A stretch of 64,000 nt of DNA, from assembly GCF_025399195.1 (NCBI RefSeq), contig NW_026252102.1, positions 186,001 to 250,000 of the forward strand, given 5' to 3'. The notes under the pieces were generated by a model that saw only the letters and a program-made list of their open reading frames with translations, searched no databases and was not told the origin of the DNA. Positions 1 to 10,087 of the stretch are shown here, one piece after another; the stretch's first letter is position 1, and every line of letters begins with the position of its first letter. Made by a program: the position numbers and the translations under genes. Source of the stretch: Umbelopsis ramanniana AG. Its lineage: Eukaryota; Mucoromycota; Umbelopsidomycetes; Umbelopsidales; Umbelopsidaceae.

Positions 1-643
1 ACGGCTTTTTAACCCAACCAAAACTTCCGACCGACAGGGTTTGTTTTCTGCCTGAACAAAAAGTCTTTCTAGCAACGGGCAAACTGTAGCACCATTTTCA
101 ACGTAAAGACCCATTGCCAAGAGATCAGCATATCAGAGTATAAATAGCTTATTCCTACATTTCTTCTCTACTCTACTCTACACTAGACTATCAAGGGACT
201 ATACAAGCTCCTAGATTGGCGTTTCTGCTGAAAACAGTTTGCCTGTGTCATTTTGAGCCTATCGTGAATTGACTGAAATTTTTGGTTTGCCGAGGGGAAA
301 ACCCAGCGGTAGGAGCTTAGTGATGCGAAATTTTTCGTCTTACTTGATGTTTTATGGAATTTGCCATGACTATTATTCATAGTGAATGTAACATGGATCA
401 TCTATTTATGCTCACAATTGAGCACCGCGCATTAGCACAAGGCTTTGAACAGACTGGAAAAAATCCCCCTGAAGGGTTCGATTCAATCGATGCAGCGGGT
501 ATTCTTGGCAATGGTCCAATTTGGGAGATTTGTGTTACAGTTCAAAAATAGCAAACATCAGTACGTAAACATTATTTTTTTTTTTGTTTAAAACTAATCA
601 TCCGCTTTACTTTATCTTAACGTCGTCTTCTTCCTTTTCACGC
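1..643. other. Left-edge intergenic / promoter region
   Basis: No recognisable gene. A TATA-like box (TATAAATAG, about 139-147) is followed by a pyrimidine-rich CT tract (about 150-181), which looks like a fungal core promoter for a plus-strand transcript. That is 460 nt or more before the next confident ATG. An ATG-initiated 65-codon ORF (354-551) lies in between; it matches nothing I know and could be an upstream ORF or chance. A second CT-rich stretch (about 610-641) immediately precedes the ATG at 644, so initiation may occur there instead. Confidence 0.35.
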
Positions 644-1690
644 ATGGACACAAAACTAAAGAAGCTTTTTCGCAATTCTCGCTTAGACTTTCCTACTCGA
701 TGGTCAACCCCACCCCCATCTACATTCGAGCGTCCAGATAGGCCAAGGCAGTCACTTGATTGTCCACCTAGACTCGATACCAAATCCCCTCCACAACGCC
801 GAACATGGAGAAAACCACTGCCCCAAGATGCGCCAAAGATCAAACTTACCGCCAAACCAGATTATAAACAAATGGATCGCAACGTTAGCTTAGCTCTCGA
901 TGCACTTAGTGCCTGCGATTTCAACGAGTTGCCTGCGCAGCTCAAGGCTGAATTGGTCAGACAACAAAACGCAAAGCCTGCTAGTCAACTGAAAACCCTC
1001 GGTACCGCCAGCTCGTTGTATCCAAAAAGCGTCGGTCACCATACCCCGAGACCTAAAATCATGTCTCAATACCCTGTTCGCCAAACATCTTTATCGTATC
1101 AGAACAACCCCCAAGTGACTGCTCGTCTGCAAGATATGGACAAGAATGTAAACCAGCGACTCAGCCGATACTCCTTAGAGAGTAATATGAGCGATAATAC
1201 ATCGGGTGAAGAGTCTTTAGGCCCTGCAACGCCAAGACATTCGCTTTCGCCTATGACGGAAACCACTTCACATCAATCCATGCCTCCAGAACCTCCTAAG
1301 CACAAGTTTGAATTACCGCAAATTGTCATGACCGGCTCCGAAAATTCACTCCCAAACTCTCCATCGTCCGATGCTAAAATTGCCCCCAGTGTGCATACAC
1401 CTAACGATCAAAACACCGTTCATATCAAGCGACAAAATGAAAATACAGTGCATCTACGACCCAAGGTTGCTTCCATTAAGAGAACATCGTCGGTACGAAG
1501 ACGGCCTAGTGCCCGCCGCCATGTGTCACTGAGACGTCATGTTAATGATATACTTTCCGGTGCGTTTGAAGAAGCTGATGATGAGTGGGAAAACGAGAGT
1601 GACGAAGAAGATGACATGAATGATCACTTGCAAGTTTGGACTCGTCGGTCGTTTCAACTCGATAACCAATCCATCCCTGCCCACTGTTAA
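644..1690 (+). CDS. Hypothetical basic, Ser/Pro-rich protein (348 aa)
   Basis: Single-exon ORF. I start at the ATG at 644; the open frame reaches further upstream but contains no earlier ATG. No domain is recognised. The protein is low-complexity and probably disordered: the N-terminal 60 residues are Pro/Arg-rich, the middle is Ser/Thr-Pro rich, residues about 290-315 hold Arg-rich clusters (RRRPSARR, RRHV) that look like basophilic kinase sites, and the C-terminus has a strongly acidic stretch (EEADDEWENESDEEDD). Two internal echoes are visible: MDRNVSLAL (about 78) and MDKNVNQRL (about 165), and NTVHIKRQ followed by NTVHLRPK. It may be a phosphoregulated scaffold, but no function should be assigned. 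Codon use resembles the neighbours and the frame is uninterrupted over 1 kb, so it is probably a real gene. Confidence 0.65.
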   Translation: MDTKLKKLFRNSRLDFPTRWSTPPPSTFERPDRPRQSLDCPPRLDTKSPPQRRTWRKPLPQDAPKIKLTAKPDYKQMDRNVSLALDALSACDFNELPAQLKAELVRQQNAKPASQLKTLGTASSLYPKSVGHHTPRPKIMSQYPVRQTSLSYQNNPQVTARLQDMDKNVNQRLSRYSLESNMSDNTSGEESLGPATPRHSLSPMTETTSHQSMPPEPPKHKFELPQIVMTGSENSLPNSPSSDAKIAPSVHTPNDQNTVHIKRQNENTVHLRPKVASIKRTSSVRRRPSARRHVSLRRHVNDILSGAFEEADDEWENESDEEDDMNDHLQVWTRRSFQLDNQSIPAHC

Positions 1691-2475
1691 AAACTGGCTT
1701 GTCCCTACTTAAAAGAACCCATGTATATCTCTGTAAAAATTTTAAATAACAAAATGCCCCCCCCACTCATTTTTGCAAAAACTAGCTAACTATCGCGCTC
1801 CTTACCAAATAAATTATGCTCTTATTCCCTGCAAAAGTGCCTGAATTGTTTCGTGTTTTCATGCGCCGAACCATACCTTCAACCAGCCCTTACGTCATGG
1901 GAGTGATGATGACCACGCTCTAAATCGGGGGACCTGACGACCAGCAATGCTATTAAACAAAGGCCTGCTATGAATGCCCAGATAGCCTCAAAGCACTTCT
2001 CACAAAGCTCCATAGTGCAAAATAAAGCTCGCGTTGATTCACGGCCATAGATGTTTCAGGTGGGTTTATTTTTAAACAGTGGCGCTTATCCCTTTTCTGC
2101 ATTTCCTAATGTGGATACAGTGACGACAGAAGCTGGCAAATGTGGCGTGCATGATTGTGGCGGCCAGTAGAACGATGCAGTGGTACGAAGTTAAGCTTAC
2201 AGCTGTTCTAGAATGAACACCTGCGCAGTGTACAAGCTGCACAACAACATTATGTACCACAACAACAGCGTCATGAAACTCAGACTGCACACATTACAAC
2301 CCTTTGGAGAATTGGTATCCCTTTATAGCATTCGAGAAAACATCAATTGCTTGCCTGCAACATGAAATAGACCATACTACAGCCTTATAACATAGAACTC
2401 TGCCAAAGTAGAATAACTTCACCGCGCATACTACGACATTGCTTTGCGTCAGTCTAATAATACTTTTGTACAACA
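1691..2475. other. Intergenic region, convergent 3' ends
   Basis: Spacer of 785 bp between the hypothetical protein (+) and the PLP enzyme (-), so both genes end here. It contains a poly-C/A stretch near 1755 (AAAATGCCCCCCCC) and a candidate small membrane-protein ORF on the minus strand, listed separately. Nothing else is recognised. Confidence 0.5.
1879..2013 (-). CDS. Candidate small single-pass membrane protein (44 aa)
   Basis: Short ATG-initiated minus-strand ORF. It begins MELCEKCFEA, then has a hydrophobic run of about 17 residues (AIWAFIAGLCLIALLVV), an Arg and a polar His-rich tail (ERGHHHSHD). That layout fits a single transmembrane helix with charged flanks. A good 5' splice site (GTAAGG) follows the codon for the Asp in HSHD, and an acceptor (TTTTGCAG) lies about 60 nt on, so a spliced form with a slightly different C-terminus (D-G-I-R-A) is possible. 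No homologue is recognised. It may be chance, but this hydrophobic pattern within an otherwise empty spacer is worth flagging. Confidence 0.25.
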   Translation of the reverse strand: MELCEKCFEAIWAFIAGLCLIALLVVRSPDLERGHHHSHDVRAG

Positions 2476-3642
2476 TCATTTCCCCTCTCCAAGATACGTA
2501 AAGTTTCCCTCTGTACTGACAAGCACGATGACCGAATCCTTTCCAATATCAAGACCCTGATATTTCATTGGGTCAGCATTTGATTGTAATGTACGTAGTG
2601 CTGCTAGAGTAGATGCACCACATGGCCCTGAGGAAACGCCTAATGTTGCCAAATCATGCACCGCCTTGTCCACGTTTGCGTCGTCGACAGTAATGGCAGC
2701 ATCGACACCATGCTGCAGATCCGGCCATGAAAGGAAAGATATCTGCCCGCCTGTCAAGCCTGGCATGATGTTTCTGCCTGCGTCAATCGATAGCAACTTA
2801 TTCGACTTCAGACTGAGTAGAAGACAAGCAGCATTATCAGGTTCGACGGTGAGGATATTAGGAGGGACACCTTTTCTTTCTGCACTTCGGTAGTGCCTGA
2901 CACCAGCATGGCCAAGTACACCACATCCTACAGGAATAGCCACTACAGACGCCGAGGGACTGTTGGCTAGAGCCAGTTGCTCGTCGATCTCGCGAAACAA
3001 CGTAGAATAGCCATCCACTATATGCATAGGAATACTTTCATAACCATCCCACGCAACATCTTGGATGTGTATGGCTTTGGATCCTGCTTGTTGTACCGCT
3101 TCCTTTGCTACTTCTACCGCTGCTTCATAAGAACCCGGCACCACAATGACTTCAGCACCTTCTGAAGCAATGTAATTGCAAGACCTTTGCGTGGTCGCTT
3201 CCGGGACATATATCCGAGAACGAATATTTAGTATGTTGGCCATACGAGCAACTGCACGACCATGATTTCCAGCAGTGGCAGCAATTAACTCAATGGGCCC
3301 TGATTGTTCCTCTGCAGCATGCTTGCGCAGCACATCGATCGTTGTAGTGTTGATGTCAAGGTCCCACCTCTGACATAGGGTATGAAAGACGCCCCAAGAG
3401 GCACCAAGTACCTTGAAAGCCGGCAAGCCCATCCTTGTGGACTCATCTTTGATGAATACGCGAGAAACCTGCAGTTCAGATGCCACACTAGGTAGCTCTG
3501 TGAGTTTGGTGGAACTGTGACCAGGCACCAGTGATCGATGAAACTTGAAAATGGTGTCGTTGGGCTGAGCGGTTGTCGTCCAAAACCGCGCTTCCGGATT
3601 GGAATACCATAGTGTCTTATCTTCTGTATTTGAGGAGCTCAT
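2476..3642 (-). CDS. Diaminopropionate ammonia-lyase-like PLP enzyme (388 aa)
   Basis: Fold-type II PLP enzyme of the diaminopropionate ammonia-lyase / threonine dehydratase group. The family eliminates ammonia from 2,3-diaminopropionate (or D/L-Ser and Thr) to give pyruvate. The Schiff-base lysine is in KDESTRMGLPAFKVLG (Lys77), and the downstream ATAGNHGRAVA asparagine loop and Gly-rich PVGCGVLGHAG phosphate-binding loop are both present. Length matches the usual 380-410 aa. I start at the ATG at 3642; the frame extends two codons further to a non-ATG codon. Unusually for this window, the gene has no introns. Substrate cannot be decided between diaminopropionate and another amino acid. It is probably a cytosolic amino-acid catabolic enzyme. 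Confidence 0.85.
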   Translation of the reverse strand: MSSSNTEDKTLWYSNPEARFWTTTAQPNDTIFKFHRSLVPGHSSTKLTELPSVASELQVSRVFIKDESTRMGLPAFKVLGASWGVFHTLCQRWDLDINTTTIDVLRKHAAEEQSGPIELIAATAGNHGRAVARMANILNIRSRIYVPEATTQRSCNYIASEGAEVIVVPGSYEAAVEVAKEAVQQAGSKAIHIQDVAWDGYESIPMHIVDGYSTLFREIDEQLALANSPSASVVAIPVGCGVLGHAGVRHYRSAERKGVPPNILTVEPDNAACLLLSLKSNKLLSIDAGRNIMPGLTGGQISFLSWPDLQHGVDAAITVDDANVDKAVHDLATLGVSSGPCGASTLAALRTLQSNADPMKYQGLDIGKDSVIVLVSTEGNFTYLGEGK

Positions 3643-3973
3643 GATCAACGTTGAAGAAAAACGTACAGAGGTGAGAAAAGCGGGAAGGCAAAATTGATCA
3701 CGCTATTTGTCGCTGATTGGCGAGGATTGACTCACTTCGGCCCGCTGGAATAACCATCTGCTCTTCAATGTTGCCAAACAATATCGTCTCACATAGAAAT
3801 CTTACCATTGGCATAAATCGTACCAGTATTCAAAGGCGCTCCGAAAAGAAAAGCACTGACAATCAACTATTTTGAAATCGTTCTTGGCAGTCTAAGTAGG
3901 ATATATAGCATGTATTGCATTGACATGTTGATTATTTTTTATTTAGTACCGCTGCCCGTCTATTGTATATTAT
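3643..3973. other. Intergenic spacer
   Basis: 331 bp between the start of the PLP enzyme and the end of the glutathione S-transferase, both on the minus strand. It must hold the PLP-enzyme promoter and the GST 3' end. I see no specific site. Confidence 0.4.
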
Positions 3974-4767
3974 TTACTCTGAAGGAAATTGAACTTCGTC
4001 ACTAGGCAAAATCTGCGTTTCTTTGGCAGCTTCCTTTACCCATTCCTGAACAATTCCGTAATTACAAAGTGTTTCAATGTATTCATTGGCTACTGGGTCT
4101 GAGATAGGCAATGACATTGACTTGATACGGAAGCATACCGGGGCGTACATGGCGTCCGCAGCAGTGAACGCTCCAAATAGGAATCCTTCATCAATTTTCT
4201 TGAGGTCGTCCCGCGACTGGACTCGTTCACGACAAGTGACGAAGATGCTAGTGATTCTTGCCAGGTCGCGCGCGATCCCAGGAGTAGCTTCGTAGTAGCT
4301 CTTAACAAATGGGTAGCTAGCTCGGAGATTCATAGGGTAGTTACCACGCAGGGAACCGAAAGACGAAGCCATTTCGGCTGAAACAGCCCTTGCCAGTGCT
4401 CGGTCTGCTTTACCACTAGGCCATAGCTGTGGATAGTCTATAATGATGATTAAGAATTGTATACATTTTTCTGATCCAACCTCTATTGGCACTCACCTTC
4501 AGCCAAAAATTCCATAATAGCCAGAGACTCAAAGATAATGATCTTTTCTCCATCCAAGTATGTGTGTAAGGTAGGCACTTTGCCGGTTGGTCCAGCTTGC
4601 TTCAAGATCTCTTTGGCTTGAGGTGTGCCAAAGTCATGATCTTGATCAAGGTAGAGGCAGTTAACTTCACAGGGATAGTTCACGAAGCGAACAGCAAGCC
4701 AGGCTCGCAGAGACCAAGAAGAGTAATTGCGATTGACAATGTAGAGTGAAGAGGGAGAAGAGGCCAT
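3974..4767 (-). CDS. Glutathione S-transferase (244 aa)
   Basis: Two exons, complement(join(3974..4437,4497..4767)); the intron has 59 nt, GTGAGT...TTATAG. Exon 1 carries the thioredoxin-like GST N-domain: NRNYSSWSLRAWLA places the catalytic Ser/Tyr region, GKVPTL gives the cis-proline glutathione-binding loop, and FESLAIMEFLAE gives the conserved Glu-Ser pair that binds the gamma-glutamyl group. Exon 2 begins DYPQLWP and is the helical C-domain (AVSAEMASSF, FGAFTAADAMYAP). The splice restores the standard FLAEDYPQLWP junction. The class is closest to maleylacetoacetate isomerase/zeta or bacterial GstA-like enzymes. Likely role: cytosolic detoxification. Confidence 0.9.
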
Positions 4768-5231
4768 TGCAGTTCAAAGGTAGGTAAGAGGGCCTATAGT
4801 TGATGAACTCCGAAGTGGCTGCACTGCTTTATACTCGGCGAGACAATTAGATGACTCACAAAGATACTGTCACCCCTGTCGTGGTCTGAACACCAAGTTG
4901 ATTCTTCTTCACCTTAAACACTGTTGATTAGGATGCACAGAAGAGGGTCCTGCCAATATGCCACAATTCTTCCGTTGATTTTTTCGATATCTTATTAGGA
5001 AGTAACGGTTGATTCTTCACATATCATTAGCTATACCAGAGTTGAAATGAGGGGAATTTGCCGAAAAAGTTTAATAACAGGTCTAAATGCTTACGAGGTA
5101 AAGGCACAGAATGCAAGATTGAAATGCAACATAAAAGGTTGTTTAAACTTTTTAAAGGAAAAAGTGGGATCGAAACAAGAATAATATACAATTGCTGATG
5201 ATTAGAGCAATACGATCAGGAGTCTATTGAC
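4768..5231. other. Intergenic spacer
   Basis: 464 bp between the GST start (minus strand) and the UTP15 stop (minus strand). It holds the GST promoter and the UTP15 3' UTR. No gene or RNA recognised. Confidence 0.4.
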
Positions 5232-7075
5232 TTATACAGAGACAGGGGTGGTTGCATTTTCCACTGCCATGGTGCGGTTGTCGCCAACTGCAGATCTGGC
5301 AAACAGCATATCCATGGAAGCTAACGTTTGCATCAAGTCCTTTTGGAACGCAATCTCCATCTTCACCTTGTCACGCAGGCGGCCGATCAAATCATCAATA
5401 AGTGGTGACTGTCCAAGTGCAGAAGAGTACATATCTGATTCAAAAAATAAACCGTTAGTCAATGGGTGGCAGATACAATGAAAGGCGCGTAAAAGGGAAA
5501 CCTACCAATGATAGCATTAGCAACGTCAATCAGAAGATTAACATATCTTGGGTAGTTAATGTGCTTCACGACAAATCGAACAATAGGCTCCAAAGAAATA
5601 TCATCTCGACCAGCAATGGCCAGTTTCAAACCATCACGATGAATCAATTCTTGAAGCAACGACACAACCACAATTGGGAACTGCTGTGTGCGCAAAACTT
5701 CATCCAAGGCATTACCATATTGGAATTTCTTAAGGTATTGGTCGTAAGGCTGAAGGCGCTTCTTGCGTTTGGATTCAATCTTGAAGTCATCCTCGGCACC
5801 CTGATGGCTTTGTCCTCGAACAAAGTACTTGTAGGTACCTCCTTGAACGTAGTCGTCTCTTATTTTCTTCATGGCCATTTCCGATGACTTAGCTTGGCGT
5901 TGTCGAATGGAAAGATAGCCATTGGACATACCGACAGCGAGCGTCGAATCAGTAGACTATGTAATACCAGTTTAGTACTTATCGATAACATTAGTTTTTC
6001 ATTCCATATACTTACAGAAATTCCGACACTCATGACTGGAGCAGGGTATTTGATACTGTGCACAACCTTGTAATCCATAACATTGTAGATTTTAACGTGT
6101 TGATCTAATGAACCAGTGAGCAATCTGGATGAAGATCCATCGAAGCACATGCTGGTGATGGTCTTTTGGTGGTTGGCGACCAAATGCAAAGCCCTACCAC
6201 CACTGAGCAAGTCCCATACTTTCACAGTGGTTCCGCCAGCTGACACAATAGCTCCTCCTCCTGGATACATCAAGACTTCTTCAACTGGTGCTCCATGGTT
6301 CATTGACATAACACATGAATTTGATCGCAAATCCCACAGTTTGACAGTTTGATCGTAGGAACCGGAAAGAACAAGGTTGGGGTTCTCAACGCTGACCAAT
6401 CCAGCTCGAATATAATCAGTGTGATCTTCAAAGACATTGAGTGCTTCTGAGGTTGACACATCCCACACTTTCAGCGTCTTGTCGTCCGATCCTGAAATAA
6501 CATGCTTGCTATCATTTGAAAACTTGGCAACATGAACAGGACTGTTTTGCATTTCGAGAAAAAAGTTTAAAAAATAAAAAAACATTTGTTAGTTAGCGTC
6601 ACTTGCACAAACGATTCACATTAGTCGAGCAGACAACTTACAGCTTATGACCGTTGAATTGACGCAAAATGGCTCTAGAGTTGACATCGAAAACTTGAAC
6701 CAAACCAGTAGCATCACCAGCAACTACAAGCTTTCCATCATGTCGGAAAGTGCCGCTGAAGGCGGTATCCTTGAATCGAGATATCGTTTTCTTAGGCTGA
6801 TGTGTTTTCGAAGAGTATATTTGAACTCGAGTCGACGACGTAACGACAAAATCATATGGTGCGACAGGCGAGAAGTTGATAGAAGAGACTTCTGCATATT
6901 CTTTGATTGATACAGGAGACTGAGAAACAGAGCATTAGACATGAATCCACTTTGAGGATGTCGTGCGCTTGGAGATTAATTTTACCTTGAACTTCTTCCA
7001 GAATCTCGACTCGTTTGTTTGCCTTGAAGGCAGACGGGCGTACTTTTTAACAGCAAGCTTTTGGTAATCACCCAT
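5232..7075 (-). CDS. UTP15: U3 snoRNP component UTP15 (515 aa, 5 exons)
   Basis: Exons complement(join(5232..5434,5506..5956,6016..6541,6642..6919,6986..7075)); total 1548 nt, in frame. WD40 protein of the t-UTP/UtpA subcomplex of the small-subunit processome, acting in the nucleolus in early pre-18S rRNA processing. The N-terminus (MGDYQKLAVKKYARLPSRQT) matches the family. Exon 2 carries SPVSIKEYAEVSSINFSP and FKDTAFSGTFR; exon 3 holds WD repeats (SGSDDKTLKVWDV, SGSYDQTVKLWDLR, SAGGTTVKVWDLLSGG, TGSLDQHVKIYNV). The C-terminal UTP15 domain follows (YDQYLKKFQYGNALDEVL, GQSPLIDDLIGRL, ASMDMLFA). Length matches human UTP15 (518 aa). Nothing is missing. Confidence 0.96.
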
Positions 7076-7706
7076 AATGAAGACACCTGGAATGAAAGAA
7101 AAGTTTTGGACAAGGGAAATTGCAAAATTTCGAACAAGAAGCAGTCCTATGTGACGGCCCATTTTTTTGGCCCCACTACCACAGAACTGATTTTTTCACC
7201 AAGCTTGTCAAGACAAAGTTTCAAATGCTTGCAGGACCAAAAAATATATGTGGTGCATCCAGGGACATTACAATGAAAGGAACATATAATAGAGAGCACC
7301 TGAAAAAAATTCATTTACTAATTGTAATGGTCCCACACATCTTTATCAGGCCACATGGGTTTGAACAATAACCTTCCACAGCAGTATCTATTCTCCATCA
7401 TCACGAGAACGATGAACAAGAGACAGGTATAAATAAATACAATTTACTAAGGCTCCGCGCTGAATCCATGTTTGATTACACTGCTTGATTATTTTTGTGG
7501 GCATTGCGCCGTCGGCTGAGGTTCTCAATTTTCGGAAATTAGTGTCGGATGGAAAACATTGGTGCCATCCAGCAGGCCCCGCAGACAAAAAATGGTAAAG
7601 CAAAGTCTTCGGGATGGAGTGCCTGCCGATCCAAATTTCCGTCAAACAGGTACGTAAATAATGATATAAAAGAATACCAAATTGAATTCACTCAACTTCA
7701 GAAAAG
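7076..7706. other. Divergent promoter region UTP15 / secreted protein
   Basis: 631 bp between two divergent starts. A clear TATA box (TATAAAAG, 7665-7672) sits about 37 bp before the ATG of the plus-strand gene. The UTP15 side shows no TATA box, as expected of a ribosome-biogenesis gene. No gene seen. Confidence 0.5.
7665..7672 (+). promoter_or_regulatory. TATA box of the DUF7707-like gene
   Basis: TATAAAAG lies 35-42 bp upstream of the ATG at 7707, implying a very short leader. Spacing and sequence fit a core TATA element; initiation site inferred, not seen. Confidence 0.5.
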
Positions 7707-8371
7707 ATGCTTCTGGGTTCGTACACACTACTGTCGTCGCTGGCATTATGCCTTTTATCACAAGTGGAGGCATTTAACGGTAAGATGAGGCTATGTGGTA
7801 CGCTCACAGCGCCAATGTATTTAACTCGACTTGCAACGTTTTAGCCAACGATGTCGACGATCGTGTGAAGCTGAACTTTCCTCAATGGTGTAACCAGCAA
7901 ATCGCAACTTGTCCTTTAATCTGCCACGATGAGTTTAACCAAGGTGCTAGTCTAAACATTTGCGACACTGCTTCTCTAGCATATGAGTGCGTCTGCGCAG
8001 GAAACAAACGCCCTAACGTTGCCGAGTACACACAAACAATCCATTACTTTACATGCACCTATGACCAGCAAAGTTGCGTTCGCGCCTGCAGAATTGGAGA
8101 TTCAAGCTGCATCATAGCCTGTGAGCAGAAGTACCAGTGCGGAGCAGCACACCCTCGTCATAACAATAGCACAATTCTTTACCCTCCTATGGAATCCGAC
8201 GCGAAAGGAAACCCTTCGAATCGCCCTGACTCTCGTCTAGCTGAAAACTTGACTCCAATTGGCAATGGAGGCAAAACTTTCCTTTCTTCCTCAAGTTCAG
8301 TGCACGCGTACCAGGCTAAAGCAGCTGGACTAGCATTTGTAACTGTTGCCTCTCTCGCACTATTTCTCTGA
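7707..8371 (+). CDS. DUF7707-like secreted, probably GPI-anchored protein (199 aa)
   Basis: Two exons, join(7707..7779,7845..8371). Exon 1 encodes a signal peptide (MLLGSYTLLSSLALCLLSQVEA). The 65-nt intron (GTAAGA...GTTTTAG) joins it to a Cys-rich domain of about 90 residues: WCNQQIATCPLIC, NICDTASLAYECVCAG, YTQTIHYFTC, SCVRACR, CIIACEQKYQCG. This order of cysteines and the YTQT-F/Y-F-C motif match the fungal secreted domain called DUF7707. A Ser/Thr/Asn-rich linker follows, then a hydrophobic C-terminus (AAGLAFVTVASLALFL) without a cytosolic tail, which fits a GPI-attachment signal. It is presumably a cell-wall or surface protein; molecular function unknown. Confidence 0.8.
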
Positions 8372-8554
8372 TTAATGACTGGTATAGATGTACACAACAC
8401 TGTCGTCTCAATAAACTAGATTTTTTTAAGCAATCGATCTCATAATTGCTGGCAAACATTGGTATTTGTGAAAACGGAGAAAAGCAATTTTACTAAAAGC
8501 ATGTTAATAAATACAATGTGATTTTATGGTACACTGAGGGTTTTTTGTACGCTA

Positions 8555-10087
8555 TCAAGCATAAGCAACGTTTACTTCTTCGGGTTCTGTTGTAACTGTC
8601 AGCTTTTCTGAGATGGGGTTAGGGGTCAACAACTCTGACTCTGGTTCGAGTTGGCCATCCTGACCTACATCCATTTTTGCACGATCTATAGTCGATGTTT
8701 GATGCTCCGGGCTATCTTCAATTTTCGTTGTTGTTTCTGTCTCTGGTTCCTGGCCTACTTTCTCTTGATCACTTTCAATAGGCAATGTATATCTTGTTGG
8801 TCGTGGAGGAAACGGTGGTGGAGATGTTGGGCTCCGTAAATGATCATCTCCCATAACATCGACCGACTTTCCGGTTTGGCGGGGTCGTGGCGGAAATGGA
8901 GGAGGTGGACCTGTTGGGTATTCAACGTGCTCAAACATCGCTTTGTCGTCAACGGGAGAATCCACCATGCGTCTATCATACTCCATGTCAGAGTCGGAGT
9001 CGGAAGCATACTGCTTCTTCTGGTCATCGCTAGTTTGCTTGCCACCAAGCTGCCTGGTGCCTCGTTTAACCACTTGACGGGCAATACCACGAGCATCAAA
9101 GTACACCAGCATCTCCACAATATTTCCTGTAGCATGCAGAGTTCTGGCCGCAACGAATCCTGCATCCTCGCCATACTTTTTTCTAATGATATCAACCAGA
9201 GCCGATCTTGCCGAAGCACTGATAGTACCAGCAGCTACTCCTGTACTACTTAATACGGTGGCAATGGCCGTCAGAGCCGATTGGCCAAGCTTTTGCGCAT
9301 GGTTAGGCTCTGACGGAGTAGATGGTGGTTGTGGTATATCCTTCATTTCCGGGTCCTTTGTCTGCTCATACATAAAATTGATTCCTTTAATTGCTGCCGA
9401 AATGGCTCGATCAAATGTTTTTGTTGCAGCTGCAATAAATTGCACACGGGTATGAGATATGGCATTTTACTTCTTTGCAAAAAATGTTCCCAATGACTTA
9501 CCGGTGGTGACTTTTCCTGTTGCTGTACCAAACATTTCTAATGCAACTCTAGTATCTTGGGATATCTGGACTGGATGCTCTGCAGGTGTGATCGTCGTTT
9601 CCAACTCCCGCGTGCCACTAAAGAGAACAATGAGTGATACTGTACATGGATTAAGCATGGACACAGCTGTACTTACTTTTGGATCTTTATTGCCAATGCA
9701 TTACTTCCCTTAATCATATTGTTTGCCAGCCAACCTGATCCCGTCACCAGGGCATCACCAGCTTTGTTCATTAAGACCACATTGTGAATTTTTCCTGGTT
9801 CCTTCTGGTTGATGGAGTCACCGGCAGGTATCAGTACATCGTAGTATTGATATTTGAACAAAAAAAAAAAGGTAACTTACTATTAAGTTGCTTTGAGAAC
9901 CTTGGATGACGACGGGAGCTCTCTTGCCTATCTTCTGGTCCCACTCCTCGGCCAGTTCGTCGTTGGATTTGAAATCTGAGGATTCGGGAACCTCATTGAT
10001 CTCCATTTCAACATTCTCGGCCACCACTCGAGTGACTTCGCCGTTGGTTGGATCAACTAATGCTAGAGTGTTTCGCATGATGACCAT
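8555..10087 (-). CDS. Senescence/spartin-domain protein (441 aa, 4 exons)
   Basis: Exons complement(join(8555..9429,9502..9617,9677..9804,9881..10087)); 1326 nt in frame. Start taken at the first in-frame ATG (10087); Met at 10078 is an alternative. The central part (about residues 70-270) matches the senescence-associated/spartin C-domain: KIHNVVLMNKAGDALVTGSGWLANNMIKG, and AARSALVDIIRKKYGEDAGF... ending VEMLVYFDARGIARQVVKRG, where spartin has the KYG-NAG helix. In animals and plants this domain is linked to lipid droplets, mitochondria and stress. The C-terminal tail is disordered and holds two Pro-rich SH3-ligand-like segments, PPPPFPPRP and PPPFPPRP, each followed by a basic residue. The first intron includes an out-of-phase open stretch that could be mistaken for coding sequence. 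Confidence 0.8.

Noticed and set aside
354-551. 65-codon ATG ORF at the left edge
   Set aside because: It has an upstream TATA-like box but no recognisable domain and lies before a confident gene; noted as possible upstream ORF, not called as a gene.
1895-1945. Possible box C/D snoRNA (TGATGATGA near 1903, CTGA near 1934)
   Set aside because: No terminal stem or correctly spaced second box pair; too weak to call.
5462-5887. 141-codon plus-strand ORF overlapping UTP15 exon 4
   Set aside because: Shadow of a conserved coding exon on the opposite strand; no domain.
9805-9880. Apparent frameshift at a T11 run in the senescence-domain gene, with an ORF (VLIPAGDSINQKE) just downstream in another frame
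   Set aside because: The interval has a GTAAGT donor, T-tract, CTGAT branch and CCAG acceptor; as a 76-nt intron it restores frame exactly, so no error or frameshift is needed.
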